The notes under the pieces were generated by a model. That model did not search any database, had not been told where the DNA came from, and was given only the letters and a program-made list of their open reading frames with translations. From Prochlorococcus marinus CUG1416 (GTDB lineage Bacteria > Cyanobacteriota > Cyanobacteriia > PCC-6307 > Cyanobiaceae), in assembly GCF_017695965.1 (NCBI RefSeq), contig NZ_JAAORM010000005.1:434001-498000 (forward strand): a stretch of DNA of 64,000 nucleotides, written 5' to 3'. Shown here piece by piece: positions 17,006 to 27,576 of the stretch (position 1 is its first letter; each line of letters starts with the position of its first letter). The translations under genes were made by a program, and so were the position numbers.

Positions 17006-17452
17006 TTAAAGTTTATATCCCATTACTCTTATTCCATTTGGATCTAGTATAAATCCACTTTCTTCTAAACTTTTAAATGAAGACAATGGAGCCTGTACAG
17101 AAATACTGCATCCAGGCATTTCTCTATTTATTTTCTCAAGAGTTAATTGAAGCAATATTGAATAATAAAGTTTCTGATTATTACCTGGTGCTGCACTTAA
17201 ATTCCATAAATTAGCATTCAATCCCTTATCGGATGTAACCCTTACAAAGCCATATAATTTATTATTTGATTCATTTTGTATGGTAAAAAAGAAATTACTT
17301 TTCTGAATAGCCTCAGACAGGGGTTTTATTGGAAATGTCTCACAACCACAATTAGCTAAAAGTCTGTTAACTTCTTTAGCTAATGGAATCTGAGAAGAGT
17401 TTACAAAATAACCCTCTGGAATAACAAGTTTTTTTGTAGAAAAATATTGCAA
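17006..17452 (-). CDS. GNAT-like acetyltransferase, substrate unknown
   Basis: A 148-residue protein with GNAT-fold character: beta strands around NKLYGFVRVTSDKGLNANLWNLSAAP, a following helix KLYYSILLQLTLEKIN, and a C-terminal FKSLEESGFILDPNGIRVMGY typical of the last helix-strand of the fold. The acetyl-CoA binding loop is weak. It starts 3 bases after the ppc stop on the same strand, so it is probably cotranscribed with ppc. The substrate cannot be predicted. Confidence 0.6.
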   Translation of the reverse strand: MQYFSTKKLVIPEGYFVNSSQIPLAKEVNRLLANCGCETFPIKPLSEAIQKSNFFFTIQNESNNKLYGFVRVTSDKGLNANLWNLSAAPGNNQKLYYSILLQLTLEKINREMPGCSISVQAPLSSFKSLEESGFILDPNGIRVMGYKL

Positions 17453-17455
17453 TTA

Positions 17456-20425
17456 TCAACCTGTATTTCTCATGCCAGCTGCTATTCCATTAATAGTTAA
17501 AAGTGCCCCCCTCAATAGCTCACTTCTACTATAAGCTCTTCTAGATTCATCTTTATCAATAAGAAATTCGCTAATTGGGGGTTGTCTTGTTTGGTCTCTC
17601 AGTCTTCTTAAAAGTGAAACCTGCAAAAATCCCAATGGGATGATTGTCTTATTTCTCAAGCTTACTGATGATTTCAAGTCTCTATCAGATTCAAGGAGCT
17701 GATTTTTACCAGTTATTTCAAGTATTAAAGATTTTGTAAGATTATATTCTTTAGAAATTACTTCAAAAATAACATCAAAAGAATCTTTCTTTTCTTCACT
17801 ACCAAGAGTGTCAACATAATATTTAGCAACTTCCAAATCCACTTTAGATAATGTCATTTCTACCTTGGATATAAGCATTCTAAAAAATGGCCATCTTTGA
17901 TGGAGAACTCGTAATAATTCAATTTGTTGTGGGTCTGAATTTAATTCAGATGATAATGCAGTACCTACTCCAAACCAACTTGGCAAAAGAAATCTACTTT
18001 GTGTCCATCCAAATACCCATGGAATAGCTCTTAAACTTGACAAATCTTTCGCACCTTTCTTTCTTCTCGCAGGCCTGCTAGATATTTGTAATTTACTTAT
18101 CTCTTCTATTGGCGTGACCTCTTGAAAGAAATTCAACAAATCAGGATTCTCATGCACTAATTTTCTATAGTGAGCCCTTGATGTTTCTGCCAGCCTAGAC
18201 ATTAATTGATTCCATTCTGGAGTAGCATCAAGTCTATTATTGACCAAACTATTTTGAATAACTGCTGTAGTGACAGTTTCAAGGTTATACAAAGCTAGTT
18301 CAGGAAGACTATATTTTGAAGCTAAAACTTCACCTTGTTCTGTTATTTTTATTCTCCCTTTTAAAGTCCCGCTTGGTTGCGCCAATATTGCCTGATAGGC
18401 TGGTCCTCCCCCTCTACCTACAGAACCGCCTCGTCCATGAAATAGTCTTAGCAATATATTATTTCTACTTGCAAGATTTTGAAGAGCTATCTGGGCTCTA
18501 TGAATTTCCCAATTACTAGAAACAAACCCGGAATCTTTATTACTATCAGAATATCCAAGCATTAATTCTTGAAGAGGTTTAAATGATTCTCCAACTTTTG
18601 GCAATAATAATCTGTAAAAATCTAATTTAAACAACTTTTCCATTACTTCAGGTGCTCTTTTAAGGTCTTCAACAGTTTCGAAAAGAGGAACGACTAATAA
18701 TTTTGACTTTTGTGAATTTTGATCAAGAAGTCCCATTTCTTTTGCCAATAAGAGCACTTCAAGCAAATCAGATGCACTATGACTCATTGAAATTACATAA
18801 GAATGACAAATTCTACTTCCAAATTCTTGCTGCAGTCTCTTAACCATTTTAAAAACTGAGAATGTTTCTTCTGTATTTTTTGTCCAGTTAACTTCATAAG
18901 GAATTAAAGGCCTTTTTGTATTTAATTCGTCCACAAGCCATTTAATTTTCTCTTCCTCAGACATTTGGTCATATAGTACAGGTAAGTCAAGATAATTTGT
19001 GAGCTCTTGTATTGCGTCACTATGCCTTGTACTTTCTTGACGAATATCTAAACTTGCTAAAGAAAATCCAAAAATATGAACCTGAGTAAGTAAAGTATTT
19101 ACAGCTTCACAAGTTAAATCCGTACTAATCAGGCTATTTTTAATTAGTTCAAGATCATATGTAAATTCGTTTACTGATTTGTAATATAAGTTTTCAACTT
19201 TATCTATATTTTTAGTATCCATCTCTCCCTCTAAGTCAAATTTCCACCCACTATCAGATAATAAATTATTTCTTTCTTGTGTTAACCTTAATTTTTCTAA
19301 AATATAACTCAATTTCAGTCGGTAAGGTTCTGATCTGTATCTTGTAGCCCTAGCTTCATAGATTTCTGGAAACTTAACCCTATCTGTTTCTAATGACTCT
19401 AATAGAGAAGAACTCACTTGACTCCATTGCATTGAGACACTTAATTGATCTCTAAGATTAGATACTGAAATAATATATCTTTCCAACATCAACTGTCTTT
19501 GGTAGCAAGCAGTTCTCCATGTTATCTCAGGAGTGACCGATGGATTACCATCCCTATCGGAGCCGACCCAAGAACCGAAGTTACAAAAAGATTCTGGGGG
19601 CATCTGAACATCTGGATAGTTCTCGGTGAGCGCTTCAGCGATTCTGCCTCTCAATTGAGGCATTGCATTAAATAAAACTTGCTGAAAATAATGCAAGGCA
19701 TAATCTACTTCATCTAAAACTGAAGGTTTAAATTGATGCAATTCATCAGTTCTCCACCAAAGTCTTACTTCTTCTTTTAATTGGATTTTGAGAGAATTTT
19801 TTGCTTCGCTAGTTAAAAATTGCTCAACCTGTATTGTTTTCAATAAATTTGCAACTCTAGTTTGCTTATGTCTAATCGTATGTCTTACTATCTCAGTCGG
19901 ATGTGCAGTAAAAACTAAACGAATATCCATTTCCTGCAATAACTCCTCTAATTTTCCTGGAGGTACATTTAATGTTCTAAGCCTATAAAATAATTCTCTA
20001 AAAGTTACTGGAGCATTTTGCCTAGCCAATGCTGGGGCAAAAGGATCAAGATTATCGGGCGATTTTTGAACATTCTTATTTGTAAAGCTTTGAATATATC
20101 TATCTTCCTCAACTCTTTGTTCCAAAATATTCACTAGTTGAAAATATAATGAAAAAGCCCTTGCTGCTGCAATGGATTCTGCTAAATCCATAGAATTCAC
20201 AATATCAACTATTTCATTTTTAAAAGTTTTTGAACTATCACCATCAATTTGTTTTGAATAACTTAATTCTTTAAGCTGTATCAATCTGTCTGCCTGATCA
20301 TCTGGGCATTCTTCCCTAAGCACAGATTCCCATAAATCCTCTATTAAAAGACGATTTTTATCAAGTGGATCATTGTTACTGATCAGATCCACATTATTAT
20401 TTTTAATCTGTTGAAAAGATTCCAT
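17456..20425 (-). CDS. ppc: Phosphoenolpyruvate carboxylase
   Basis: Adds bicarbonate to phosphoenolpyruvate to make oxaloacetate, replenishing the incomplete TCA cycle. The 989-residue protein has full family length. The catalytic histidine motif is [14 protein letters not shown], the mobile loop [11 protein letters not shown] follows, and later come [10 protein letters not shown] and the glycine-rich [19 protein letters not shown]. The C-terminus ends in MRNTG, as usual for bacterial PEPC. No frameshift. Confidence 0.98.
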   Translation of the reverse strand: MESFQQIKNNNVDLISNNDPLDKNRLLIEDLWESVLREECPDDQADRLIQLKELSYSKQIDGDSSKTFKNEIVDIVNSMDLAESIAAARAFSLYFQLVNILEQRVEEDRYIQSFTNKNVQKSPDNLDPFAPALARQNAPVTFRELFYRLRTLNVPPGKLEELLQEMDIRLVFTAHPTEIVRHTIRHKQTRVANLLKTIQVEQFLTSEAKNSLKIQLKEEVRLWWRTDELHQFKPSVLDEVDYALHYFQQVLFNAMPQLRGRIAEALTENYPDVQMPPESFCNFGSWVGSDRDGNPSVTPEITWRTACYQRQLMLERYIISVSNLRDQLSVSMQWSQVSSSLLESLETDRVKFPEIYEARATRYRSEPYRLKLSYILEKLRLTQERNNLLSDSGWKFDLEGEMDTKNIDKVENLYYKSVNEFTYDLELIKNSLISTDLTCEAVNTLLTQVHIFGFSLASLDIRQESTRHSDAIQELTNYLDLPVLYDQMSEEEKIKWLVDELNTKRPLIPYEVNWTKNTEETFSVFKMVKRLQQEFGSRICHSYVISMSHSASDLLEVLLLAKEMGLLDQNSQKSKLLVVPLFETVEDLKRAPEVMEKLFKLDFYRLLLPKVGESFKPLQELMLGYSDSNKDSGFVSSNWEIHRAQIALQNLASRNNILLRLFHGRGGSVGRGGGPAYQAILAQPSGTLKGRIKITEQGEVLASKYSLPELALYNLETVTTAVIQNSLVNNRLDATPEWNQLMSRLAETSRAHYRKLVHENPDLLNFFQEVTPIEEISKLQISSRPARRKKGAKDLSSLRAIPWVFGWTQSRFLLPSWFGVGTALSSELNSDPQQIELLRVLHQRWPFFRMLISKVEMTLSKVDLEVAKYYVDTLGSEEKKDSFDVIFEVISKEYNLTKSLILEITGKNQLLESDRDLKSSVSLRNKTIIPLGFLQVSLLRRLRDQTRQPPISEFLIDKDESRRAYSRSELLRGALLTINGIAAGMRNTG

Positions 20426-20478
20426 ATAATTATTATGTCACAAGTAAAAATATTCAGATCAAATGTTTGTTTAAATAA

Positions 20479-21597
20479 TCAAATACTCTTGTCTTCATTC
20501 TTGATCATATCATCGATAGAAATTTTCATTATTTGCTCAATAGAAAAACCTTTTTCATATTGATTTATCCATTTCATAGATTGATTCCCTTCTTCAAGAA
20601 CTTTATAAATAGGTTTCAAAAGATGTTTCATATTAAATTTTTCTGCGCTGGTTGATAAATCTGATAATAAGTTTTGAATCCATTCTCTACAAACAACTTT
20701 TTTGCCATCTTGCCAGTGAATTAACTCTGAATTCAGACTATCTTTAGCAGCATTAATTTCATTTTGGTCACATATTGCTGATAATTCATCATTAGAAAAA
20801 ATACTTGCATTCAAAGGGTCTAAAGTATTTATATTTTCAAAAAGATTTAAAATCCTGAGTTCTAGCATAGCCGTTATCCCTAATAGCAAATTAATATCGT
20901 GAACAAAATCACAAATTCTTAATTCCAAACGATCAAGAATTAAAGGCCTTTGGGGACCATTTGGTCGAATTGAAGACCAAAAATGCCTGATATTTTGCAT
21001 GTTTTTATTAGCTATATTTTCTTCGATCCAATCGATATAGGAATCATGATTTTGAAAAAAAGGTACCTTACTTGGTGTTTTAGGAAACTGAATCCATCTC
21101 TGGGAGTGATTTTCAGTAATTTTATTGTTTAAAAAAGGCGAACTAGCACTTATTGCTAGATATAAAGCAGCCTCAGATCTTATAAGTCTTATAGCAGCAA
21201 AAAGCTTATCTAAGTCATCTATTCCTATATTTATGTGGACACTTGAAGTTGCAATAGAGATTCCATAATTATCTTGTATAAATTGATGATAAACATTATC
21301 AATATCAGATCTTTGAAATTGAATATCGTGTTTAAAACAAAGCGTAGATGAAGGAATGATTGTTAAACCTTTATTATTTAACCAATGTCTTAATTTTTTT
21401 CTTGGAGTTATTAATTTCTCGTATAAAAACTTATAGTCTTTTTCAGGAGTTGTTATGTATTCAACATTTCTATTATCTGGCTCTTTCACAAAATTAGAAA
21501 AATTTTTTTCAATATCAGCTGAAACACCAATATGAGAATCAAAAGAACCTGTAAAAAGTTCCACTTCAAAACCTTTATAAAGATTCACGTTACTCAT
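20479..21597 (-). CDS. gshA: Glutamate-cysteine ligase, cyanobacterial type
   Basis: First step of glutathione synthesis, joining glutamate and cysteine with ATP. The 372-residue product matches the cyanobacterial glutamate-cysteine ligase family (GCS2-like fold), with the N-terminal YKGFEVELFTGSFDSHIGVSADIE, TSSVHINIGIDDLDKL and LRICDFVHDINLLLG. The ATG directly abuts the trpE stop, so the two are almost certainly one transcript. Identification is from family resemblance, and there is no competing candidate. Confidence 0.85.
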   Translation of the reverse strand: MSNVNLYKGFEVELFTGSFDSHIGVSADIEKNFSNFVKEPDNRNVEYITTPEKDYKFLYEKLITPRKKLRHWLNNKGLTIIPSSTLCFKHDIQFQRSDIDNVYHQFIQDNYGISIATSSVHINIGIDDLDKLFAAIRLIRSEAALYLAISASSPFLNNKITENHSQRWIQFPKTPSKVPFFQNHDSYIDWIEENIANKNMQNIRHFWSSIRPNGPQRPLILDRLELRICDFVHDINLLLGITAMLELRILNLFENINTLDPLNASIFSNDELSAICDQNEINAAKDSLNSELIHWQDGKKVVCREWIQNLLSDLSTSAEKFNMKHLLKPIYKVLEEGNQSMKWINQYEKGFSIEQIMKISIDDMIKNEDKSI

Positions 21598-23118
21598 TTA
21601 TTTATCCAAACAAGCTAATGCTTTTAGTATCCCCTTAGCTTTATTAATTGTTTCTTGATATTCATTCTCAGGAGAAGAATCAGCAACTATTCCAGCACCT
21701 GCTTGTACTGATACCTCATATTTTCCATCTTTTGAGGGTTTAACTATCATAGTTCTTATTGTAATTGCTGTATTTAAAGCACCATTAATATCAATCGATC
21801 CATAAACACCAGCATAAGGTCCTCTAGCATCTTTTTCAAAGTGTTTAATCAATTGCATAGCTCTTATTTTTGGTGCCCCAGTAACTGTTCCAGCTGGGAA
21901 ACATGCCTTTAACAAATCCCATACATCAGTATTGTTTTTTAAGATTCCCTCAACTTCACTGACTATATGCATAACATGTGAATATTTTTCAATAACCATT
22001 AAATCTCTGACCTCCACAGTACCAATTTCACAAACTCTTCCAAGATCATTTCTCCCAAGATCTATAAGCATTACATGCTCTGCTATTTCTTTTGGATCTT
22101 TTAATAAATCCTTTTCTAATTCCAGATCTTGTTGAGGATCATTGCCTCTAGGTCTTGTACCAGCTATTGGTCTTAAGCTTGCAACAATCTGACTTTGTTT
22201 ATTCTTTTCAGCTTTAACCATAACTTCAGGACTAGAACCTATCAGATACCATGAGCCAAAATCAAAAAATGACATATATGGAGATGGATTAACCATCCTT
22301 AAGCTTCTGTATAAATTAAAGGGATCATTATTGACTTTAGTATGAAATCTCTGACTTATAACGATTTGAAAGATATCTCCTTTTCTTATATATTCTTTTG
22401 CCAAGAGAACTGCATCCTCAAAATCTTTTTTCTTCCAATTACTTTTAATATCTAAATTCAAATTCTCATTTTCATTCCACTCTAAAAACTCTTTTTCTTT
22501 CAGAGGAACTTTCATTAAATCTCTAGTTTTCTTAATTTTAGAGATTGAGTTTAGATAAACTGCTTCAATAGAAAGATCTTTTGAAGCAGTTGTGTTTGCA
22601 TAAACTACTGCGGTAATACATCTTTTTGTTTGATCAAAAACAACTAACTGATCAAAAAACATCCAGGAGCCATAAGGTATATTATTTTCTTCTATTTCAT
22701 TTATTGGGACACTTGGTTCTATTCGATTAATTAATTCATAACCCCAGGAACCATATAACTGTCCAATTGATGGAAAGTCATCAAGCATAGATGACTTATA
22801 TTCCTTTGTCCAAGTTCTTAAAATATTAAAGGGATCTCCTTTATATATTTCAGTTTTTCCATTATTCCAGGTTTTAACTATTTCTTTTCCATAACAAACG
22901 GCTTCCCAAAGAGGCTTAGTAGCAACAATACTCCATCTACCCAAACTTTCCCCACCTTCAACAGATTCAAGAAAAACACCATGCGAATCTTTTTCAGATA
23001 ATTTTAACCACGTCGACAATGGAGTCTCTAAATCTGCCGGCCATGTTTGAGTGATAGGTATAAAATTCTTACCTTCTTTGTGAGACTTGTAAAAACTATC
23101 TTTCTGTGAGCTGATCAT
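21598..23118 (-). CDS. trpE: Anthranilate synthase component I
   Basis: Converts chorismate to anthranilate, with ammonia from TrpG, opening tryptophan synthesis. The 506 residues show the N-terminal regulatory part with FLESVEGGESLGRWSIV (tryptophan-binding region) and the C-terminal chorismate-binding domain: GDIFQIVISQRF, IAGTRPRGNDPQQD, LIDLGRNDLGRV and PAGTVTGAPKIRAM. No glutaminase domain is fused. I chose TrpE over PabB because of the length and the SLGRWS region. gshA follows immediately. Confidence 0.92.
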   Translation of the reverse strand: MISSQKDSFYKSHKEGKNFIPITQTWPADLETPLSTWLKLSEKDSHGVFLESVEGGESLGRWSIVATKPLWEAVCYGKEIVKTWNNGKTEIYKGDPFNILRTWTKEYKSSMLDDFPSIGQLYGSWGYELINRIEPSVPINEIEENNIPYGSWMFFDQLVVFDQTKRCITAVVYANTTASKDLSIEAVYLNSISKIKKTRDLMKVPLKEKEFLEWNENENLNLDIKSNWKKKDFEDAVLLAKEYIRKGDIFQIVISQRFHTKVNNDPFNLYRSLRMVNPSPYMSFFDFGSWYLIGSSPEVMVKAEKNKQSQIVASLRPIAGTRPRGNDPQQDLELEKDLLKDPKEIAEHVMLIDLGRNDLGRVCEIGTVEVRDLMVIEKYSHVMHIVSEVEGILKNNTDVWDLLKACFPAGTVTGAPKIRAMQLIKHFEKDARGPYAGVYGSIDINGALNTAITIRTMIVKPSKDGKYEVSVQAGAGIVADSSPENEYQETINKAKGILKALACLDK

Positions 23119-23177
23119 ACTAATAATGTCAACCCAAATTATAATTATATTCTTCTTTTATATCAACTTTGAGGTAT

Positions 23178-23600
23178 TTAATCAAAAGTATTCTTAGTTG
23201 TAAATTTCAACCCAGCTGGATTAGGGTTTTCACCTATTCTCCTTGAGTTATGGCCAACTTTTTCTCTGCCCTCATTAACTTTCTCAGGGAACACACCATC
23301 TTTTGGATGTAAGAATTCAGTATCACCACTTGGGAACACTCTATAGATTTTAAAGTCCTCAATTCTTGGTTTAAAAGCTCTTAATTGTGTACCTAGTGCA
23401 AGGCATTGTTCTTTTCTTGCAAAATACATTAAATTATCACCTTCATGCATAATAGCTGCACCACCGGTGGGTAATTCAAATGCTTGTTCTTTTGAACTAT
23501 TCCATACAATCGCATATTTTTCTTCGGTTTCTGCTGAGTTTAATAAACCCCCAGTACTTCCTATATGCTTTGGAAATTGACCAACTAAAGTTTCAGTCAT
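23178..23600 (-). CDS. psaD: Photosystem I subunit II
   Basis: PsaD is the stromal subunit of photosystem I that docks ferredoxin and anchors PsaC. The 140-residue protein shows the conserved core FGGSTGGLL-like segment (here [20 protein letters not shown]), [30 protein letters not shown] and the basic C-terminus [18 protein letters not shown]. The start is ATG 23600. The promoter lies in the 111 bases to the sensor-kinase gene, which contain a TTTACATT half-site on the minus strand but no convincing full HLR1 repeat. Confidence 0.98.
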   Translation of the reverse strand: MTETLVGQFPKHIGSTGGLLNSAETEEKYAIVWNSSKEQAFELPTGGAAIMHEGDNLMYFARKEQCLALGTQLRAFKPRIEDFKIYRVFPSGDTEFLHPKDGVFPEKVNEGREKVGHNSRRIGENPNPAGLKFTTKNTFD

Positions 23601-23711
23601 CCTAGATTTTGAGTTATTTATAATAAGAAATTAGCATTCATATTTTACAAAATTCAAAATTTATAGAAAAGTTTCTACATTATTTAATAAATGTAAAACT
23701 TGTTTCTCGTT

Positions 23712-25079
23712 TTAATTTGAATCTGAAATCGGGAAAAATACTGTCAAACCCGTATCACGCCTTTGCGTGACATGGCCTCCTAAACTAGCTAACAACTTTT
23801 GAGTAGCATTTTGACTGAGTTGTAAACTACCTGTTTGAGGGTTCCAATTTAAAACAGGACCTAAATCAGAACCATCTTCTCTTCTTGGTCTTTCTTTTTT
23901 CTTATTATCTAATTTTTGTACTTTTAGTTGAAGTTTGAGCTTTTGGCCAGCTGGTCTTAATTCTAAAATTAATGTACTACCCTCTTTCAACCCTCTAGTA
24001 TTTTTATCAATTAAACCTCTTAACATTAATTCTAATTTTTCAGAATCACTTAAGATTTGGGGGAGTTGACTGGGAATGTCGATCTTTAAAGAAATACCAC
24101 GTCGATTTAATTGTTGATTCCATACAGGAGCAAGTTTTTTAAAAATTTCGGCTAAATTAATTTTTGCCAAGTTATTTAATGAAGGAACTTCATTACTTAC
24201 CAATTCTGCCGCATTAAAGATTAAACCGAACCTATCAATTTGTTCATTACATTCATTATCTATTTGAATTAAACGATTTCTCATTGATTCATCCATATTG
24301 TATTTCTTTAAAGTAGAACTTATTAATGTTCTTATAGTGGCTAAGGGGGTTCTTACTTCATGAGAAATGGCACTTAACAATTTTGCTTCGGTTATTTGTA
24401 CATTTTTTTTATCGTTTCTTTCAGAATTCTTTATGTTATGGTTTGGTCCCAAATTTGCCAATTTTGCCGATAATATTGGCCAAAAATTTTTCTCAAAATG
24501 ATTATTAATATTAAGATTACCTAAATTATTGATTGCATTACGAAATTTAACTCCTTCCTCATAATTTTCTTGCTTTAATTTCGCATGCATTAATTCAATT
24601 GAAATTTTTAAGCTTTCTTCATCACATTTCATTAATAGGATTTTCTTATCTTTTTCTCCTACGATTGATAATATACATTGAAAATTTGGGGTAATTATCA
24701 TCAAAAAAGGTTCATATCCATCTTTTTGACTGAGATTTAAGACTTTGTAATTACTAATGAAATCAAAATCTTTTTTTACCTTGGCTTGGTTATTACCTGG
24801 TAAAAAACCTGCATTATCTTTTTGAAAATATGGAAAACCCTCTGGTGACCACAACCAGCCATGAAGTTGATTAAAAAATTTTTTATCATTTAGAGCTGGC
24901 AAAGGAGAGGCAACCCAAATACCTCCCTGTTGACAATTCTGAGAAAGAAACTCTTTTTGAATTACTTCTAAAGAGGCCCACCACATTCTTCTAGAGGTAT
25001 CATCATCGACATTTATAGTTTGAAATCCTTTAATTAAAAGGTCTTGAATTTTTTTTATAGTAATTTTTGATTTCATCAA
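23712..25079 (-). CDS. Sensor histidine kinase with degenerate ATP-binding domain
   Basis: A 455-residue soluble protein. Residues 1-215 form a GAF-like or unknown input region without membrane segments. The HisKA phospho-acceptor motif ISHEVRTPLATIRTLI puts His at residue 240. In the C-terminal ATPase region the N-box position reads MLRGLIDKNTRG, lacking the normal NLLxNA pattern, and no clear DxGxG motif follows. Autophosphorylation may be impaired or need a partner. Its ATG overlaps the rodA stop by 4 bases. No response regulator is adjacent. Confidence 0.78.
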   Translation of the reverse strand: MMKSKITIKKIQDLLIKGFQTINVDDDTSRRMWWASLEVIQKEFLSQNCQQGGIWVASPLPALNDKKFFNQLHGWLWSPEGFPYFQKDNAGFLPGNNQAKVKKDFDFISNYKVLNLSQKDGYEPFLMIITPNFQCILSIVGEKDKKILLMKCDEESLKISIELMHAKLKQENYEEGVKFRNAINNLGNLNINNHFEKNFWPILSAKLANLGPNHNIKNSERNDKKNVQITEAKLLSAISHEVRTPLATIRTLISSTLKKYNMDESMRNRLIQIDNECNEQIDRFGLIFNAAELVSNEVPSLNNLAKINLAEIFKKLAPVWNQQLNRRGISLKIDIPSQLPQILSDSEKLELMLRGLIDKNTRGLKEGSTLILELRPAGQKLKLQLKVQKLDNKKKERPRREDGSDLGPVLNWNPQTGSLQLSQNATQKLLASLGGHVTQRRDTGLTVFFPISDSN

Positions 25080-26344
25080 TTTCTTAATGATCTAGAGCGT
25101 TTCAGTATAGATAATACGAATCCAATAGATATAAAATTAATCACCAAAGATGTTCTACCATAGCTCATAAAAGGAAGAGGTATTCCAGTGACTGGTCCTA
25201 ATCCAATGGTCATAAATAAGTTAATAATAATTTGGAATAAGAAAGTTGCGGCTATGCCAATAACAATTAGAGATTCAAAGTCACTTCTAGCACTTGTTGC
25301 AATTTTAATAATCTTTTGAATCAAAAAAAAGAACAAAAATAAAACTATTATGCATCCTAAAAAACCCAACTCTTCGCCTAAAGCACTGAATATAAAATCA
25401 GTATGTTGCTCTGGTATAAATTGCAAATTAGTCAGCTTACCTTGTAACAAACCAGTCCCAAAAAATCCTCCAGATCCAATTGCAATTTTACTCTGTAATA
25501 AATGGTATCCACCACCTAAAGGATCTCTATTGGGATCTAAAAATAAAACCAATCTATCTTTTTGATATTCTTTTAGGCCATATTGCCACAAAATTGGTGT
25601 CGATTTCGCCACCAATAAATGAATGGAAATAGCAAGAACAGAAAAAATAATTTTCTTTTTCGAGGATCTATAAGCAAGATATCCTATAAATGGAATCCAG
25701 AAAATAAGAACATTTGGTAAGGTTAAATAGAATATAGAAGTTACAATACAGAAGACTAATATCAAAATCCACTCTATGGGCATTTGCGACCAATAGAGCA
25801 TCACACCTGTCAAAACTAATAAAACTAAAGAGGTTCCTAAGTCAGGCTGAAAAAAAATTAATAACCAAGGAACAATAACTACTAATAAGGGCAATACTAA
25901 ATCTTTTATTGTTGAAATTATTTTTTTATCTAGAACTAAAGCCAGAGTTAATACCGTGCTCAATTTAGCGACTTCTGAAGGCTGAAAGGAAAAAATTCCC
26001 AAGTTTAGCCATCTTTGAGCTCCAGAAACTGTTATCCCCAAAAAATAAATTAGAAATAAGGATATTAAAGTACATAAATAAAATGGTATCAAATACTTTC
26101 TAAGTCTCTCTAATGGTATATAAGAAATGGAAAATGCCAAAAAATAACCTAAAAAACCAGTTAGGATGTGACTTAAATAATTAGATACTAAAAAATCTCC
26201 CTGAATACTTTTTATTAAAAAACCCGAAATAATAACTAAAAAAAGAGGGATCAAAAGTAGTGGGGAGAATAAAAATCCTCTACTAAACTTATCTTTTTTT
26301 TGAAAAACCCCTCTCTTACTTAATAAAGAAATTCCTCTAAACAT
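25076..26344 (-). CDS. rodA: Rod-shape peptidoglycan polymerase RodA
   Basis: SEDS-family glycosyltransferase that polymerises peptidoglycan with a partner PBP during elongation. The 422 residues contain about ten hydrophobic segments. Signature sequences are GAQRWLNLGIFSFQPSEVAKL and the RodA-type QFIPEQHTDFIFSALGEELG, with the catalytic-region Asp retained, and PLPFMSYGRTSL near the end. These favour RodA over FtsW. It lies between mrp (6 bases upstream) and the sensor kinase (4-base overlap), an apparent three-gene operon. Confidence 0.93.
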   Translation of the reverse strand: MFRGISLLSKRGVFQKKDKFSRGFLFSPLLLIPLFLVIISGFLIKSIQGDFLVSNYLSHILTGFLGYFLAFSISYIPLERLRKYLIPFYLCTLISLFLIYFLGITVSGAQRWLNLGIFSFQPSEVAKLSTVLTLALVLDKKIISTIKDLVLPLLVVIVPWLLIFFQPDLGTSLVLLVLTGVMLYWSQMPIEWILILVFCIVTSIFYLTLPNVLIFWIPFIGYLAYRSSKKKIIFSVLAISIHLLVAKSTPILWQYGLKEYQKDRLVLFLDPNRDPLGGGYHLLQSKIAIGSGGFFGTGLLQGKLTNLQFIPEQHTDFIFSALGEELGFLGCIIVLFLFFFLIQKIIKIATSARSDFESLIVIGIAATFLFQIIINLFMTIGLGPVTGIPLPFMSYGRTSLVINFISIGFVLSILKRSRSLRN

Positions 26345-26350
26345 TAATTG

Positions 26351-27418
26351 TTAATTAACAAATTTATTTTTAATTAATTGAGCTAAATTACTAAATTCAA
26401 TAGAACTTTCTTTATTTGGCTGGCTTATTGAGATTGGTATTCCTTTATTGCTTTCATCAACAAGAGGAATTTCAATAGGAATTTGTGCTAATAACGGTAA
26501 ATCATTTTCTTTAGCTAATATTTGTCCACCACCTTTACCAAAAATTTCATATTTTTTACTTGGCATATCTGGCGGAATAAATACTGACATATTTTCTACT
26601 ATTCCCAATAAAGGCACTCCAAGTTGTTTAAACATTGCTAATCCCCTCCTTGCATCTTGCAAAGATACTTGTTGTGGAGTAGTAACCACAATAGCTCCAG
26701 CAATAGGCACAGATTGAGAAAGGGAAATTTGAGCATCACCTGTTCCTGGAGGCAAGTCAATAACCAGAAAATCTAGATTATTCCATTCAACTTGGTAAAG
26801 AAATTGACGGATAATGCTATTTAGCATTGGCCCTCTCCATATAACTGGCTGACCTTCTTCTATAAGGAAACCCATAGATACTAATGAAATTCCATATTTA
26901 TTTATTGGTATTAACCTTTGATCATTACCACTACCTTCTGTAACCTTTGGATTCTGTTCAGTCACTCCCATCATTGAGGGAGTATTGGGTCCATAGATAT
27001 CCGCATCGAGTAAACCAGTTTTTAATCCTAATTTAGCTAAAGAACAAGCAAGATTAACTGCGATAGTACTTTTCCCAACTCCACCTTTACCACTGCTAAC
27101 AGCGATGATATGTCGAATACCGTCAATCTGTTGCAACTCAGGACCATTACTTTCAGTTTTAGATTCTGATTTGGCAAGATTATTATCTATCTCTATTTGA
27201 ACATCATCAATATCTTCAAAATCCAGTAGTATTTTGCGAACCTCATTGACAATTCTATCTCTCTGAGAAGTTGCGAATGAAGGTAATGATAGTGTTACGA
27301 TTACTCTTGGTATAGTTACTCTTACGTTTCTAATCCAAGCTAATTCAATTACATTTTTCTTTGATCCAGCATCTAGAACCTTTTGTAAAGCAAAATTCGC
27401 ATCTTCTATCGTGGTCAT
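26351..27418 (-). CDS. mrp: Mrp/ApbC-type iron-sulfur cluster carrier ATPase
   Basis: P-loop ATPase of the Mrp/NBP35 family that carries Fe-S clusters to apoproteins. The 355 residues comprise an N-terminal MIP18-like (DUF59) domain (about 1-90), then the deviant Walker A SSGKGGVGKSTIAVNLA, DADIYGPNTPSMMG and LDFLVIDLPPGTGDAQISL. The C-terminal CxxC seen in many carriers is not present in the visible sequence, which is common in Mrp variants. First gene of a likely mrp-rodA-kinase operon. Confidence 0.92.
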   Translation of the reverse strand: MTTIEDANFALQKVLDAGSKKNVIELAWIRNVRVTIPRVIVTLSLPSFATSQRDRIVNEVRKILLDFEDIDDVQIEIDNNLAKSESKTESNGPELQQIDGIRHIIAVSSGKGGVGKSTIAVNLACSLAKLGLKTGLLDADIYGPNTPSMMGVTEQNPKVTEGSGNDQRLIPINKYGISLVSMGFLIEEGQPVIWRGPMLNSIIRQFLYQVEWNNLDFLVIDLPPGTGDAQISLSQSVPIAGAIVVTTPQQVSLQDARRGLAMFKQLGVPLLGIVENMSVFIPPDMPSKKYEIFGKGGGQILAKENDLPLLAQIPIEIPLVDESNKGIPISISQPNKESSIEFSNLAQLIKNKFVN

Positions 27419-27576
27419 TAAATTTTTAAATATTTTAACAAGGTAGTCGACAGTTTAAAAGATTAAGAACTATGTCGAACTATCAAATAATAGGAAATAA
27501 GCCCCCCTTAAGAGAAATTATAAAGGGAAACTTATAATTAACCAAAAATTTTTTTTCTTCAAGATTTACTAAATAC

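Noticed and set aside
23640-23711. HLR1 (RpaB-binding) element before psaD
   Set aside because: One half-site (TTTACATT, complement of 23690-23697) is present, but the second repeat at the proper spacing has several mismatches, so I do not call it.
27500-27530. CCCTT/AAGGG dyad in the hemF leader as a terminator or riboswitch
   Set aside because: Only about 5 pairs, no T-run directly after it and no known RNA family; likely chance.
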